DNA of 64,000 bases from Paucidesulfovibrio longus DSM 6739 (GCF_000420485.1 NZ_ATVA01000011.1:1-64000); one strand, 5' to 3'. Positions 6,358 to 16,246 are shown, counted from the stretch's first letter. Translations and numbers: made by a program. The notes: generated by a model not told the origin, from the letters alone.

Positions 6358-9111
6358 CTAGCTGCCTTCGGCTTCGCGGAGCAGGGCGGCAGACTCCTCC
6401 TTCAGCTTGTCGAGCAGTTCCGCGCAGCGGGACTCCGCCCCGGCCAGGGCCGCCTGTTCCAGGGCCAGGGAGAGCTCGTGGCATTTCTCGGCCCCGATGC
6501 TCTTGGCGCTGCTTTTCATGGTGTGGGCGTGGCGTCGCAGGCTTTCCATGTCTCCGGTTTCCAGCGCCTCTTTCGCCAGCTTCAGGCGCACCACGGATTC
6601 TTCCAAGGCCGCAGCGAGAATCATGTCATAGGTCGCGTCGTCGATGCCCAGGCGCTGCATGGCTGCCATGCGGTCGATGAGCGGGATCGCGCCCACCGGG
6701 ATCGACGGCTTCGCGGGTTCCGGGGAAGCGGTCGTCTTTGGGGAGGCGTTCGCCGGTTGAGCCTGTCCGTCCGGAGCGGATTCTTCGACCATGTCCTTGG
6801 CCTCCTCACGCTTGCGCAGGGGGGCGAAGCGTCGCAGGAGCACCGCCAGGTCGGCCATGCGTACCGGCTTGGTCAGGAAGTCGTCCATCCCTGCCCGGAA
6901 GCAGCGATGTTTGACCTCGTCCGTCGTGTGTGCTGTCAGGGCCACGATGGGTATCGTGGAGTCCACGCCGTTCAGCCCGGCGCGGATCTGCTTTGTGGCC
7001 TCCAACCCGTCCATTCCGGGCATCTCAACGTCCATGAGCACGAGGTCGAAGTCCCCGGATTTCAGCAGTTCCAGAGCCTGCGTCCCTTCGGTGGCCACCT
7101 GCCATTCATATCCGAGCTTGTTCAGGTGCAGGGTGACCACTTTGATGTTCACGGGGTTGTCTTCAACCACCAGCACCCTGATTCGCTGCGCTGCCGCGCT
7201 GTGCAGGGTGCGCATGTGCAGTTTTTCCGGCATGAGTGCCCGGCCGGGATCGCCCAGCTTGAAGCTGGCCGTGAAGAAGAATTCGCTGCCTCTGCCCGGC
7301 GCGCTGTCCAGCCAGATGCGCCCCTGCATGAGGTCCACGAGGCGGCTGCATATGGACAGCCCCAGTCCCGTGCCGCGCGGAATGAGATCGACGGGTGCTT
7401 CGCCATGCCGAAAGCTTTCAAAGATGGATTCCTGGAGATGCTCAGGAATGCCGGGGCCCGTGTCGCGGACGGAAAAGAGCACGAAAACCTGGGAATCCCC
7501 CTCTTCGCTCTGCTGCGGGCCGGGACTCGCCTGGAGGGACACTTCGCCTTTCTGCGTGAATTTGACCGCGTTGCCGCAGAGGTTGAAGAGCACCTGTCGC
7601 AGCCGGCCGGGGTCGCCGCGCAGAAAACGCGGCGTGTTCGGGTCGATGTGCAGTTGCAGAAGAAGTCCCTTGGCCTCGGTTTGCAGCCTCAAGGCGTTGA
7701 TCACGGACCGGAGCACGGTGTGAAGGTCGAAGTCGCTGATGGACAGTTCCAGGCGATTGGACTCGGCCAGGGAGAAGTCGAGAATGTCGTTGAAGACGTT
7801 GAGCAGGTGTTCCGCGGAGTCGAGCACGGTTTCCAGGGCATCGCGCTGGCCAGGGGCGAGATCGCCCTGGAGCACGATTTCCGTCAGCCCATTGATGGCA
7901 TTGAGCGGGGTGCGGATTTCATGGCTCATGTTGGCCAGGAAGTCGCTCTTGGCCTTGTTGGCGCGTTCGGCTTCGTTCTTTGCTGTTTCCAGCTCGGAGG
8001 TGCGCGAGCGGACCTGGTTTTCCAGGCCGAGCTGGTACTGGCGCAGTTTTGCGGAGGATTCCTGGAGCTTTTCCGCCGTGCGGTTCACGGAGGCGGCAAG
8101 CTGGGCGATCTCGTCGGAACCGCGCACTTCGATGCGTGCGGAAAAATCCCCCTGGCCGAGCTTCTGGAGCGCATCCGTGAACCGGGCGAGCCAGCGTTTG
8201 AGCACGCGGCTGAAAAGCAGGCTCAGCAGCAGCACGCTCAACAGGGACAGGGTTCCGGCCAGGAGGAGGCTGCGCTGCACGCCCGCCACTGCCGCGTACG
8301 CCTGGTCGCTGTTCTGAAGCAGCACCACGCGCCAGCCCGTGTGCACGTCGTTGGCCTGCTCTCCGTCCACGTCGGAAAAGGCGCCGACGAGCAAGGCCGG
8401 TCCATCTTCCGTGAGCAGGGTGCCGTTGCCCTGCTTCTGCAGTCGGTCGCGCAGTTCGCCTTGGGCCAGGGGATGCAGGAGCTGATTGGAATCGTTGGAA
8501 GCGACGACCACGCTGGACGAATCCACGATCATGGCCCAACCTTCGGGGCCGAGGTCCACGTCGTGGACAACGTCCCAGACGGGCGTCATGCTCAGGTGGC
8601 CGACCACGACGCCGATGATGCGGCCGGTGACCGGATTGACCAGCGGAGCCGACGCGGTCATGACCACGTCGAAGGGGTAGAGCATGGCGTGCGCGCCGTA
8701 GAAGCCGCTCTTGCCGAGCATGGCGTGCTTGAACCAGAGCGTCTCGGCCCAGCTGCCGCGGAAGGAGTTGCTGATGGAGGCGCGCACGCGTCCAGCCTTG
8801 TCGAGGACGGTGATATCCTTGAGTATGGGATGGAAGCGATTGGTCTTGAGCAGCTCCTGGCGCACGGATTCCCCGTCGACTTCCAGGGACGTCAGGACTG
8901 GACTGCGCGCGAGCAGATTCAGGCTGCGCACCCCTTCGTTGACCGTGCGCTGCACGTCCTTCCCGACCTGCGCGCTGAGCGCGAGCAGCGAACGGTTCGT
9001 GCTTTCCCGCATGGATTCTTCCAGGTGGAAGAAGGTGTGGCCGACCATGGTCAAAAGGGGCACGAGTCCCATGAGCAGCAGGAGCAGGCCGATTTTGAGG
9101 TGCAGGCGCAT
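6358..9111 (-). CDS. Hybrid sensor histidine kinase (dCache-HAMP-HisKA-HATPase-REC-Hpt)
   Basis: 917 aa. Membrane spans near 6-22 and 283-303 flank a periplasmic Cache-type domain (about 30-280). Then follow HAMP (about 304-355), a coiled coil and HisKA with [11 protein letters not shown] (H397). Next come an HATPase with G-T-G-L-G-L-S, a receiver ([13 protein letters not shown]...[13 protein letters not shown]) and a C-terminal Hpt domain with the phospho-accepting H863 ([16 protein letters not shown]). The chain His-Asp-His is therefore internal, and a separate output regulator is expected elsewhere. The gene begins 3 bases after the stop of a polyamine-type periplasmic binding lipoprotein, which is the obvious candidate to present ligand to the Cache domain. 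No ABC transporter genes are present. Confidence 0.93.
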   Translation of the reverse strand: MRLHLKIGLLLLLMGLVPLLTMVGHTFFHLEESMRESTNRSLLALSAQVGKDVQRTVNEGVRSLNLLARSPVLTSLEVDGESVRQELLKTNRFHPILKDITVLDKAGRVRASISNSFRGSWAETLWFKHAMLGKSGFYGAHAMLYPFDVVMTASAPLVNPVTGRIIGVVVGHLSMTPVWDVVHDVDLGPEGWAMIVDSSSVVVASNDSNQLLHPLAQGELRDRLQKQGNGTLLTEDGPALLVGAFSDVDGEQANDVHTGWRVVLLQNSDQAYAAVAGVQRSLLLAGTLSLLSVLLLSLLFSRVLKRWLARFTDALQKLGQGDFSARIEVRGSDEIAQLAASVNRTAEKLQESSAKLRQYQLGLENQVRSRTSELETAKNEAERANKAKSDFLANMSHEIRTPLNAINGLTEIVLQGDLAPGQRDALETVLDSAEHLLNVFNDILDFSLAESNRLELSISDFDLHTVLRSVINALRLQTEAKGLLLQLHIDPNTPRFLRGDPGRLRQVLFNLCGNAVKFTQKGEVSLQASPGPQQSEEGDSQVFVLFSVRDTGPGIPEHLQESIFESFRHGEAPVDLIPRGTGLGLSICSRLVDLMQGRIWLDSAPGRGSEFFFTASFKLGDPGRALMPEKLHMRTLHSAAAQRIRVLVVEDNPVNIKVVTLHLNKLGYEWQVATEGTQALELLKSGDFDLVLMDVEMPGMDGLEATKQIRAGLNGVDSTIPIVALTAHTTDEVKHRCFRAGMDDFLTKPVRMADLAVLLRRFAPLRKREEAKDMVEESAPDGQAQPANASPKTTASPEPAKPSIPVGAIPLIDRMAAMQRLGIDDATYDMILAAALEESVVRLKLAKEALETGDMESLRRHAHTMKSSAKSIGAEKCHELSLALEQAALAGAESRCAELLDKLKEESAALLREAEGS

Positions 9112-9114
9112 CGT

Positions 9115-10185
9115 CTACTTCGCCGTCCGCAGTTCCGCCCAGGCGGCGAGCCGTTCGCGCATGGATTCAGGGGAGATGGGCTCGACGTGTTCGCAGCGGT
9201 TCTGCACCTCGCGCGGCGGAAACACCTCGGGCGCATTGCGGATTTCTGCCGGGAGCAGGTCGATGGCCGGGAGATTGACCGGCTGATACCAGAGATATTC
9301 GGCGTTGCGGGCCATGACCGATGGGTCGTGCAGGTAATTGATGAAGCGCTGGGCAGCGTCCGGATGGGGGGCGTTCCGGGGAACCACGAGGCAGTCCACC
9401 CAAATGCTCGCGCCCTCCACAGGCACGAAATAGCGCAGCGCGGGATTGCTTTCCACGGCGGCCATGGCGTCGCCGTTGTACAGTTGCGCGGCCCAAAGCT
9501 CGCCGGAGGCCATTTTGGAGACTATGGTAACGGGATCGTAGTATCCGGCCAGCAGGGGCCGCTGGGCCAGCAGCCTGTCCCTCATCGCCTCGATCTGTTC
9601 CGGATCTTCGGTATTGATGCTGTACCCCAGGGACTTGAAGCCCGCGTTGATCACGTCCATGCTGTTGTCCAGCATGGCGATGCGCCCCTTGTACGCGGGG
9701 TTCCAGAGTACGTCCCAGCTGTTCGCGTCGTCGGGAACATGCTCCGAGTTCACGATGACCCCGCCTGTTCCGAGCATGTAGGGAGCCGCTACGATTTCGT
9801 CGCCGTGGGGCGCGAAGAAATAGGGGTGGGCCTTGGCGTTGGCCAGATTGGGAATCAGGACGGGATCGAGCTCCTGCAGCAGCTTGGCCTGTTGAAGCTC
9901 CAGCACGATGTTGTCGCTGACGACCACGAGGTCCACGCCGGAAAGGCCCGATTGCAGCGCGGCCAGGATGTCGTCCTCGTCCTTGTAGGTGTAGAGATTG
10001 ATTTTGATGCCCGTTGTCTTTTCGAATTCCGTGATCAATTCCAGGAGGATGTAGTCTTCCCAGTTGTAGAAGTTCAGGGTCGCGGAATCGGGTGCGGGCG
10101 TGGCAGGGCGGTCCTGTTCCGAGCAGGACACGAGCAGGAACGCGGCGAGCAGGATTGAAAAGATCCTGCGAGTGTGAATGCGCAT
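9115..10185 (-). CDS. Periplasmic polyamine-type (PotD-like) substrate-binding lipoprotein
   Basis: 356 aa. The start at 10185 is supported by a G-rich ribosome site and gives a lipoprotein signal with lipobox LLVSC near residues 17-21. The mature part has the spermidine/putrescine-binding signature: LNFYNWEDYI near the N-terminus, then TGIKINLYTYKDEDDILAALQ, VVSDNIVLEL, APYMLGTGGV, and WVDCLVVPRNAPHPDAAQRFINYL. Relatives bind polyamines or similar cations for an ABC importer. Here no permease or ATPase is near. Instead the gene is followed after 3 bases by a hybrid kinase, so it probably works as a sensory accessory. The ligand is not proven; aromatic residues for polyamine binding seem present, but other amines are possible. 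Confidence 0.88.
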   Translation of the reverse strand: MRIHTRRIFSILLAAFLLVSCSEQDRPATPAPDSATLNFYNWEDYILLELITEFEKTTGIKINLYTYKDEDDILAALQSGLSGVDLVVVSDNIVLELQQAKLLQELDPVLIPNLANAKAHPYFFAPHGDEIVAAPYMLGTGGVIVNSEHVPDDANSWDVLWNPAYKGRIAMLDNSMDVINAGFKSLGYSINTEDPEQIEAMRDRLLAQRPLLAGYYDPVTIVSKMASGELWAAQLYNGDAMAAVESNPALRYFVPVEGASIWVDCLVVPRNAPHPDAAQRFINYLHDPSVMARNAEYLWYQPVNLPAIDLLPAEIRNAPEVFPPREVQNRCEHVEPISPESMRERLAAWAELRTAK

Positions 10186-10354
10186 CTTCCCCCCCCGAAG
10201 ATTGGTGCGGATTCCAACGGAACGAAATCGAAGCCTTACGGGCGTGCGTGATGGCAGGCCGCGCTCTGCAGGTTGTCGACAGTGTCCGCGCTTGTCATGG
10301 ATAGCCGATCTCCGGACAAGCCGCAACGCGCAAGGGAGGGTAGGGGGCGTTCGG

Positions 10355-12355
10355 TCAGTCCGCGCAGGCTTGCCCGGACTCAGTTTCGCGGGTTTGCGAC
10401 GTTTTTGCGGACTGGGCCAGCACCTTGGGCAGCCGGACCGTGAAGCGCGACCCCTTGCCCGGCTCGGATTCCACGACGATGGAGCCGCCGTGCTGTTCCA
10501 CGATCTGGTTGGACATGAACAGCCCCAGCCCCGTGCCGCGGTCGCCCTTGGAGGAGAAGAACAGGGTGAAGAGCTTGTTGCGGGTTTCCTGGTCCATGCC
10601 CATGCCGTTGTCCTCGATGCCGAAGAGCACGTCGTCCCCGCGTTCCGAGAGATGGAAGCGGATGACGTGGTCCTTGGCGGAGCCGGCTTCGCCCTTGGCG
10701 CCGCTCTTGTCCATGAGGCAGGCGTCCACGGCGTTTTCCAGGAGGTTGACCAGCGCGGAGCTGACGATGCCGGGATCGACCTCGAACTCGCCCAGGTCCG
10801 GGGCGAAGTCTCGAATGAAGGAAATGCCGTTGTCCTGGGCCTTGGCCTCGGCGATGTCCGCGACCTGGTTCGCGAATTCCAGGGCGTCCACCCGTTCCCA
10901 GCGCAGGTCGCGCTTCTTGGCGTAGTAGAGGATGTCGAGGACCATGGCGCGGATGCGGCCGACCATCTGCCGGACCACCTTCCAGCCCGCCTGGACCTGC
11001 TTCTCGTTGCCCTTCTTGAATCCGGAGTCCACGCGGTAGATGCCGCCGTCCAGCGCTGTCAGCAGCCCCTTGACCCCGTGGGAAACGGTGCCGAGGAGCA
11101 GGCCGAGGTTGGTCAGGTGGTCCTGGAGCCGCCGGATCTGGGTGATGTCCGTGGACAGCTCCATGACCTGCTCGACCCTGCCTGCCGCGTCGAGGATAGG
11201 CGCGGTCTGGACGAGCACGTTGAAGCGTTCGCCCGCAAGGGTGGTGACGATTTCCTCGGACTCGTGGGTTTCGCCGTCCGCGAAGGTCTTGGCCACGGGG
11301 CAGTCGCGGCAGGGCTCGCTGCGTCCCTTGAACACGGCGTGGCAGAGTTCGCCGGGGTCGCCTCCGAAGTCCTGCAGGAAGCGGCGGTTGGCCTCCACGA
11401 GCTTGAAGTCGCGGTCCTGCACCGTGATGTAGCAGGGCACGGCGTCGAAGAGCTGGCGGTAGCGCTCGCGCGACTGGCGCAGCTCCTCCTGGAGTCGGTT
11501 GACCTCCTGCACGTCCACGGAAATTTCCAGCACCAGCTCCACGTCCGCGTCCTCGCCCACGCCCTTGATGGGCGCCGTGTGCACGATGACGGGGATGTCC
11601 GAGCCGTCGCGGCCCGTGAGGATTTCCCGGCTGCGCTGGCCCTTGCCCGTGCGGAAGGTCTTGCCCACAGGGCATTCCTCGTCGTCGGGCTTGCGGTCGC
11701 AGTAGGCGTCCCAGCTGTTCGCGCCCACGAAGTCGCCCAGGCGGTCGCGGTAGTGCTGGTTGATGGCGATGATCTCGAGGTAGGCGTTGTGCACGGACAC
11801 GAAGCAGGGCAGCTCGTTGAAGATGGACTCGCCCGCGTCCACGTCCGTGGTCAGCTGGCCCATGGCCTCGGTGAGTCCTTCGAGCACCTGGCGGGTGGCC
11901 AGCCTGCGTTCGGCGTGGAGCAGCTTGGCGGACTTCTCGGCCACGAGCCGTTCCAGGTTCTCCGTGTGCTCGCGGAGCTGGCGGCGCATGGCGATGCGGT
12001 CTTCGGCGCGCTTGAGGGCCACTTCCAGGGCGTCGTGGTTGATGGGCTTGGTGATGAAGTCCGTGGCGTCGAGCTTGAGGCTGGCGATGGCCAGGTTCAT
12101 GTCGCCGTGCCCGGTGATCATGATCACTTCCGTTTCCGGCTCGATGGCCTTGATGGCCTGGAGCAGCTCCAGCCCATCCATGCCCGGCATCTTGATGTCC
12201 GTGAGCACGATGGGCGCGCGCAAGGCCTGGAAGCGTTCCAGGGCTTCTTCCGCGTTCGAGGCGGTGTGGACCTCGTAGCCGATGTCCGTGAGCGAGATGC
12301 CCAGAACGCGGCGCAGGCCGTCCTCGTCGTCAACCAGAAGAAGCTTCTTGTCCAT
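10355..12355 (-). CDS. REC-PAS-PAS-histidine kinase (last gene of the Hmc-linked regulatory set)
   Basis: 666 aa, soluble. An N-terminal receiver (LLLVDDEDG, phospho-site D53 in LTDIKMPGMDG) is followed by a coiled linker, two PAS domains and a kinase core. The H-box is unusual, VSHGVKGLLTALDGG near residue 420. The ATPase has N-box LLENAVDAC and the glycine motif GDRGTGLGLFMSN. Both PAS domains carry a cysteine motif (EECPVGKTF and PCRDCPVAKTF), also found in the haem kinase at 23217-25535, which may bind metal or sense redox state. The gene lies downstream of two single receivers and a Usp gene behind hmcF. A strong hairpin without T-run separates it from the receiver gene. It has no DNA-binding domain, so output must go through protein partners. 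Confidence 0.9.
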   Translation of the reverse strand: MDKKLLLVDDEDGLRRVLGISLTDIGYEVHTASNAEEALERFQALRAPIVLTDIKMPGMDGLELLQAIKAIEPETEVIMITGHGDMNLAIASLKLDATDFITKPINHDALEVALKRAEDRIAMRRQLREHTENLERLVAEKSAKLLHAERRLATRQVLEGLTEAMGQLTTDVDAGESIFNELPCFVSVHNAYLEIIAINQHYRDRLGDFVGANSWDAYCDRKPDDEECPVGKTFRTGKGQRSREILTGRDGSDIPVIVHTAPIKGVGEDADVELVLEISVDVQEVNRLQEELRQSRERYRQLFDAVPCYITVQDRDFKLVEANRRFLQDFGGDPGELCHAVFKGRSEPCRDCPVAKTFADGETHESEEIVTTLAGERFNVLVQTAPILDAAGRVEQVMELSTDITQIRRLQDHLTNLGLLLGTVSHGVKGLLTALDGGIYRVDSGFKKGNEKQVQAGWKVVRQMVGRIRAMVLDILYYAKKRDLRWERVDALEFANQVADIAEAKAQDNGISFIRDFAPDLGEFEVDPGIVSSALVNLLENAVDACLMDKSGAKGEAGSAKDHVIRFHLSERGDDVLFGIEDNGMGMDQETRNKLFTLFFSSKGDRGTGLGLFMSNQIVEQHGGSIVVESEPGKGSRFTVRLPKVLAQSAKTSQTRETESGQACAD

Positions 12356-12394
12356 GCTGCTGATGTGCCCGATTTTGCGCGTAAGGTGAGACGG

Positions 12395-12430
12395 GGGTAC
12401 CGTTCCTGAAAATGCAGAGGAACGGTACCC
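12395..12430. other. Perfect hairpin between receiver and kinase genes
   Basis: GGGTACCGTTCCT and AGGAACGGTACCC form a 13-bp perfect stem with a 10-base loop in the 107-base gap. There is no T-run on either side, so it is not a clear terminator. It may process or stabilise the mRNA between the two regulatory genes. Confidence 0.55.
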
Positions 12431-12462
12431 TCCTGAAAATATTGCCTGTTTTCTAGCCGCTC

Positions 12463-12816
12463 TTAGCCGATGGCGTCCTGCACGATCTTCAGCACCTGAT
12501 CGGGATCAAAGGGCTTGTTCACGGTGGCCACGGCCTTGCGAATGGCCAGGTGGATGCCGGAAAGTCCGCTGATGACGATGACGGGGGTGTCCATGAGCTC
12601 GGGATCCTGGTTGAACTTGCGGTAGAACCGAGGCCCCCACTCGTCGGGCATCTCCAGGTCCAGGGTCACCAGGTCGGGCTTCTCGTCCTTCATGACCACC
12701 AGGGCCTCCACGCCGTCGCTGGCGGAACAGGTCTCGTAGCCGTTGTCCTCGAAAAGGGTGACAAGATAGTCCACGATGTTCTGATCGTCGTCGACGACCA
12801 TGATCTTCTTGCTCAT
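12463..12816 (-). CDS. Single-domain response regulator (receiver only)
   Basis: 117 aa. The ATG at 12816 is preferred over an ATG four codons upstream because GGAGG lies 6 bases before it. This is a CheY/DivK-type receiver: acidic pair VVDDDQN, phospho-site D53 in LVTLDLEMP, T/S position in VIVISGLSG and the conserved K in ATVNKPFDPDQ. It has no output domain. It stands between another receiver gene and a REC-PAS-kinase gene, so it may shuttle phosphate in a relay or bind a partner directly. Its nearest known analogue by position is Rrf1 of the D. vulgaris hmc operon, but orthology is not shown here. Confidence 0.9.
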   Translation of the reverse strand: MSKKIMVVDDDQNIVDYLVTLFEDNGYETCSASDGVEALVVMKDEKPDLVTLDLEMPDEWGPRFYRKFNQDPELMDTPVIVISGLSGIHLAIRKAVATVNKPFDPDQVLKIVQDAIG

Positions 12817-12865
12817 CGGAGCCTCCATGGGATGTTCGTGTATATGTCGTTCCGAATGTCTCCGG

Positions 12866-13276
12866 TCAGGACGTTCCCCTGCCGCCGATCAATTCGGCGG
12901 CGAGCCGGAGCAGACGGTTGGGATTCGGTGGTTTTTCTTCGTAGGCCGCCGGTTCCGGGAGGGTCAGCCCCCGTCCCGCGGCCACGGTTCTGAGGGAATG
13001 CAGGAAGGTTCTCGCCTCCACGGCCGACACGACGATCACGGGCGTCGCGTTCAGTTCGGGGTCGGACTGAAGCCCCTGGTACATGGTCACCCCGCCTTCG
13101 CCGGGCATCATCAGGTCCAGGGTGATCAGGTCGGGACGCTCCTTGCGCGCGGCCTCCAGGCCCTTGTCCCCGTTCGGGGCGCAGACGACTTCGTATCCGG
13201 CCGTCTTGAAGGCGGTGCTCAGGAACACGCGCAGGTGCAGTTCGTCATCGACGACGAGAACCTTCCCTCGGGTCAT
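12866..13276 (-). CDS. Single-domain response regulator (receiver only)
   Basis: 136 aa. Receiver with VLVVDDELHLRVFL, phospho-site D54 in LITLDLMMPGEGG and VIVVSAVEAR. The expected lysine region reads YEEKPPNPNRLLRLAAELI, followed by a short tail. The ATG at 13276 is 15 bases after the Usp stop. No DNA-binding domain follows. Two receivers in a row beside one kinase suggest competing or sequential phosphate acceptors. It may be the counterpart of Rrf1 from the D. vulgaris hmc operon; that is positional inference only. Confidence 0.88.
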   Translation of the reverse strand: MTRGKVLVVDDELHLRVFLSTAFKTAGYEVVCAPNGDKGLEAARKERPDLITLDLMMPGEGGVTMYQGLQSDPELNATPVIVVSAVEARTFLHSLRTVAAGRGLTLPEPAAYEEKPPNPNRLLRLAAELIGGRGTS

Positions 13277-13291
13277 GCATTCTCCGGGCGG

Positions 13292-14221
13292 CTAGTCGGC
13301 CACCTTGTCCGGATGGTTGACGCTGGCCACGGGGCAGGGAGCGCGGAGGACCACTTCCTCCACGGTGCTGCCGAACTCGGCCTCGTCCGGATTGGAGTAT
13401 TCGCGGGCGTGGTGGGCCATGACGATGAGGTCGGCCTGCTTGGCCCGCGCGTACTTCAGAATCTCGACATAGGGGGTGCCTTCCCAGATGGCCACTTCGT
13501 AGTTGTCGAAGCCGTCCATTTTGCTCAGGTACCTTTCCTTGATCTTCTGTTCGGCTTCCTTGACGCGCTGCTCGATCTCGCCCTGGGTCGGCGCCTTGCC
13601 GCCCGCGTAGGACGCGGAGAGATCGTAGGCGTGGAAGATGTAGAGCCTTGCTCCCACGGCCTCGGCGGACTTCATGGCGTACATGAAGGCGGAGTCGGAA
13701 GCCTTGGAGAAGTCCGTGGCCACCACGATGTTGGAGAAGAGCTTCCAGCAGGTGGTGCAGGGGCGCGAGATGATCGCCACGGGGCAGCGGGCGCGCTTGG
13801 CCACCTTGCGCAGGGTCTCGCCTGCCACGCCGCGGTAGCGGGTGGAGCTGACGTCCTCGGCGCGGGTGTTGGAGCCCATGATGATCAGATCGGCGTCCTC
13901 GGCGCGGGCCTGGCGCAGGATCTCGCGGTAGGGCACGCCCACGCCGGTCTCGATGCGCACGTTGACCTGGTCGGAAAGCTCCTCGTAGTAGGACTTGATC
14001 TCTTCCTTGACCAGGGCCACGTAGTTCTCGTCGTACATCTCCTCCAGCTCGCCGGTCTTCACGTCCGTGACCTGGGTGGAAAAGCCGCGGGTGGGCACGC
14101 CGAGCACGTGGAAGACCACGAGTTCGGCGTCGTATTTCATCGCCATGTCGAAGGCGACCTTGGCTGCGTTGTCGCAGGCGGGAGAGGCCGTCGTGGCGAA
14201 AAGGATCTTCTTGTAGTACAT
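13292..14221 (-). CDS. Tandem universal stress protein (two UspA domains)
   Basis: 309 aa. The ATG at 14221 follows GGGAGGT; a TTG four codons upstream is less likely. Two Usp folds in tandem: the first (about 1-150) starts MYYKKILFATTASPACDN and contains IIMGSNTRAEDVSSTRYRGVAGETL, resembling the ATP-binding G-x2-G-x9-G pattern. The second (about 155-309) starts FSNIVVATDFSKASDSAFMYAM and ends VMAHHAREYS...GSTVEEVVLRAPCPV. Usp proteins bind nucleotides and help in energy or redox stress. It starts 1 base after the stop of the 178-aa unknown gene and precedes two receivers, so it belongs to the regulatory tail of the Hmc locus. Confidence 0.93.
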   Translation of the reverse strand: MYYKKILFATTASPACDNAAKVAFDMAMKYDAELVVFHVLGVPTRGFSTQVTDVKTGELEEMYDENYVALVKEEIKSYYEELSDQVNVRIETGVGVPYREILRQARAEDADLIIMGSNTRAEDVSSTRYRGVAGETLRKVAKRARCPVAIISRPCTTCWKLFSNIVVATDFSKASDSAFMYAMKSAEAVGARLYIFHAYDLSASYAGGKAPTQGEIEQRVKEAEQKIKERYLSKMDGFDNYEVAIWEGTPYVEILKYARAKQADLIVMAHHAREYSNPDEAEFGSTVEEVVLRAPCPVASVNHPDKVAD

Positions 14222-14222
14222 G

Positions 14223-14759
14223 CTACCTCCCAATTTTGCATTGCATGGGGGTTCCGTGGAAGCCCAGCTCCCAGGTGACGCCCTCGATGAACTCGAACAG
14301 GCTGTACACTGTCTCGAACTCGAAGCTGTCGACCTTGTCTCCGAGGACCACGTGCCGCAGCGGCCCCAGGCTCAGGGGCACGTCCAGCAGGTCTTCGAGC
14401 TGGATGAACCGGATTTCGGAGCGGCCTTCCGGGCCGACGCCCATGAGGGAGGTGTAGATCTCCATCCTGGGCTTGCCGGGAAAACCGATCATCTCCACGG
14501 TCCGGAACAGTTCCAGCCGGTCCGTACCCGGCGACGTGCAGCCGCTTGCGGCGGCTTTTACGGCCCGCTCGAGCAGGGTCGGAAAAAAGGCGTTCAGCTC
14601 CTGGAGCACGGGATAGCGCTCCGCCATGCGGAAGAAACTGCGCAGGGAGTAGCCGTCGGCCAGCGTCACCGCGGCGTTGAGGTGCCGCAGCGGGGTGGTT
14701 TCGACGGTCTTGCCGCCTTCGAGGAGCGCGCCGTCCGCGCGGAGTACGATGGCGTTCAT
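14223..14759 (-). CDS. Hypothetical protein of the Hmc regulatory tail (178 aa)
   Basis: I do not recognise the family. The protein is soluble, with no signal peptide. It shows segments such as VETTPLRHLNAAVTLADGYSL, a cysteine in AASGCTSPGTD, LEDLLDVPLSLGPLRHVVLG and a C-terminal TWELGFHGTP. It lies between hmcF, from which a terminator separates it, and the Usp gene, which it touches. As I recall, D. vulgaris has a hypothetical gene in the same position between a Usp gene and its tmc genes, which would suggest a conserved partner of Hmc/Tmc-type complexes. That comparison is from memory and unchecked. Confidence 0.75.
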   Translation of the reverse strand: MNAIVLRADGALLEGGKTVETTPLRHLNAAVTLADGYSLRSFFRMAERYPVLQELNAFFPTLLERAVKAAASGCTSPGTDRLELFRTVEMIGFPGKPRMEIYTSLMGVGPEGRSEIRFIQLEDLLDVPLSLGPLRHVVLGDKVDSFEFETVYSLFEFIEGVTWELGFHGTPMQCKIGR

Positions 14760-14785
14760 TTTCCCTACCGATACAGTTCTCTTCG

Positions 14786-14816
14786 AAAAAAGGCCAGAGG
14801 TGTAGAACCCCTGGCC
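14786..14816 (-). terminator. Rho-independent terminator after hmcF
   Basis: On the minus strand GGCCAGGGG and CCTCTGGCC form a stem with a short loop, followed by TTTTTT (14786-14791 as A on the plus strand). It lies between the hmcF stop and the 178-aa gene. It should limit read-through from hmc into the regulatory genes. Confidence 0.8.
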
Positions 14817-14823
14817 GGTCTTT

Positions 14824-16224
14824 CTACTCGTCCGCAGGCTTGAGATGGTCGGGAATGATGGCCATCTCGATGAGCAAGGGCTTCAGGAAGCTCCACTTGA
14901 TGCCGATTTCGTACTCTTCCTCAAGGTCGCGGATGGCGTCCCAGCAGTTGTGGCAGGGGGCGATGACCAGCTCGGCGCCTGTGGCCAGGATCTGGTCGCG
15001 CTTGCACTTGAGCGCCACGTTGCGCTGCGGGCGATACTTGCCCACGCCGTTGAATCCGCCGCCGCCGCCGCAGCAGTAGTTGTGCTCGCGGTTGGGGGTC
15101 ATCTCGACGAAGTAGCCGGGCTCCACCAGGTAGTCCATGATCTCGCGCACCTTGTCGGCCATGCCGTGGTTGCGGATGTAGTTGCAGGAATCCTGGTAGG
15201 TGGTCTTGACCTTGATGCGCTTGGCAGGGTCGATCTTGAGCTTGCCCGTGGTCAGGATCTCGTGGACCCATTCCGTGTAGTGGATGTAGGGCGCGGGCGG
15301 GTTTCCGTCCTTGCGTCCGGCCCAGTAGGGGCCTTCCACCACGGTGGCGCGGTGGGCGTGGCCGCACTCGGTGCCGATGACGCGCTTGGGACGCAGCCGC
15401 TCGATGGCGGCGTAGACCGTTTCCACCTGGAGCTTGCAGGCTTCCCAGTCGCCCGCGAACATGGACAGGCTGGTCTGCTCCCAGCCGGTGCTGGGCACGG
15501 TCCAGTTCTCGCCGGTGATGTGGAAGAGGATGGCCGCCTCGGCCAGGTCTTCCGGGTAGTGCTTGGGCTCGCGGGCGTTGCAGGTGTACATGATGTCCGC
15601 GTCTTCCTTGTCGACGGGGATCTCGATGCCCGGCCATTCGTCCTCGGTTTCCTCGGCCATCCACTCGCAGGTTTCGACCCAGTCTTCGCTGGTCACGTCC
15701 ATCTGGGCGCGGTAGATGCGGTGCATGCCGGAGCCGATCTTCAGCTCCCACGGCACGAAGCCCTGGGAGTTGAGCAGGCCGCGCAGGTAGCCGAACATGA
15801 CGCCCATGTCGATGCCGTAGGGGCAGAAGCTGCCGCAGCGGTTGCAGCAGGTGCACTTGGACCAGGCCGTGTCCATGCAGTAGCGCATGAACTCGTTGTC
15901 CACGGGGAGGTTCTTCTCGGCCCGGCGGACCATCTCGCCCAGGGTGGACTGGATCTTGTACGAGGGCACCTGCTTCGGGTCGCGCTTGTTCACGTTGTAC
16001 AGGAAGCAGGAGTCCGCGCAGAGGCCGCAGTGGGCGCACATGTCCAGCCAGGTCCGGGTCCGGGACTTGAGCGTGTTCTTGAACGAGGCTTTGAGCTTAT
16101 CCATGTCCACTTCGAGGGACTTCATTTCCTCGTAGTAGACCTTGCCGCCCTTGTCCGCCAGGAGAGCGTCGAGCTCCTCCTTGGTGTTGATGGGCTTTTT
16201 ATTGCAGAGGGTACCTTCAGGCAT
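14824..16224 (-). CDS. hmcF: HmcF, cytoplasmic iron-sulfur subunit of the Hmc complex (HdrD-like)
   Basis: 466 aa, soluble. Two [4Fe-4S] ferredoxin motifs, [11 protein letters not shown] and [14 protein letters not shown], are followed by CCG-type cysteine motifs (CGHAH region, CCGGGGGF and CHNCWD) as in heterodisulfide reductase subunit D. In Hmc it sits on the cytoplasmic side and hands electrons from the membrane subunits to a cytoplasmic acceptor, thought to be linked to the thiol/disulfide pool or sulfate reduction. It is the last structural gene of hmcABCDEF, starts 22 bases after the hmcE stop, and is followed by a terminator. TmcB in the same window is its paralogue. Confidence 0.95.
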   Translation of the reverse strand: MPEGTLCNKKPINTKEELDALLADKGGKVYYEEMKSLEVDMDKLKASFKNTLKSRTRTWLDMCAHCGLCADSCFLYNVNKRDPKQVPSYKIQSTLGEMVRRAEKNLPVDNEFMRYCMDTAWSKCTCCNRCGSFCPYGIDMGVMFGYLRGLLNSQGFVPWELKIGSGMHRIYRAQMDVTSEDWVETCEWMAEETEDEWPGIEIPVDKEDADIMYTCNAREPKHYPEDLAEAAILFHITGENWTVPSTGWEQTSLSMFAGDWEACKLQVETVYAAIERLRPKRVIGTECGHAHRATVVEGPYWAGRKDGNPPAPYIHYTEWVHEILTTGKLKIDPAKRIKVKTTYQDSCNYIRNHGMADKVREIMDYLVEPGYFVEMTPNREHNYCCGGGGGFNGVGKYRPQRNVALKCKRDQILATGAELVIAPCHNCWDAIRDLEEEYEIGIKWSFLKPLLIEMAIIPDHLKPADE

Positions 16225-16246
16225 GATTCATTGCTCCTCTACCGCC

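Noticed and set aside
6319-10158. 1279-codon open frame on the plus strand opposite the kinase and PotD-like gene
   Set aside because: Antisense shadow of two genuine minus-strand genes caused by high GC; its translation has no domain, is rich in His, Gly and Val repeats, and has no ribosome site.
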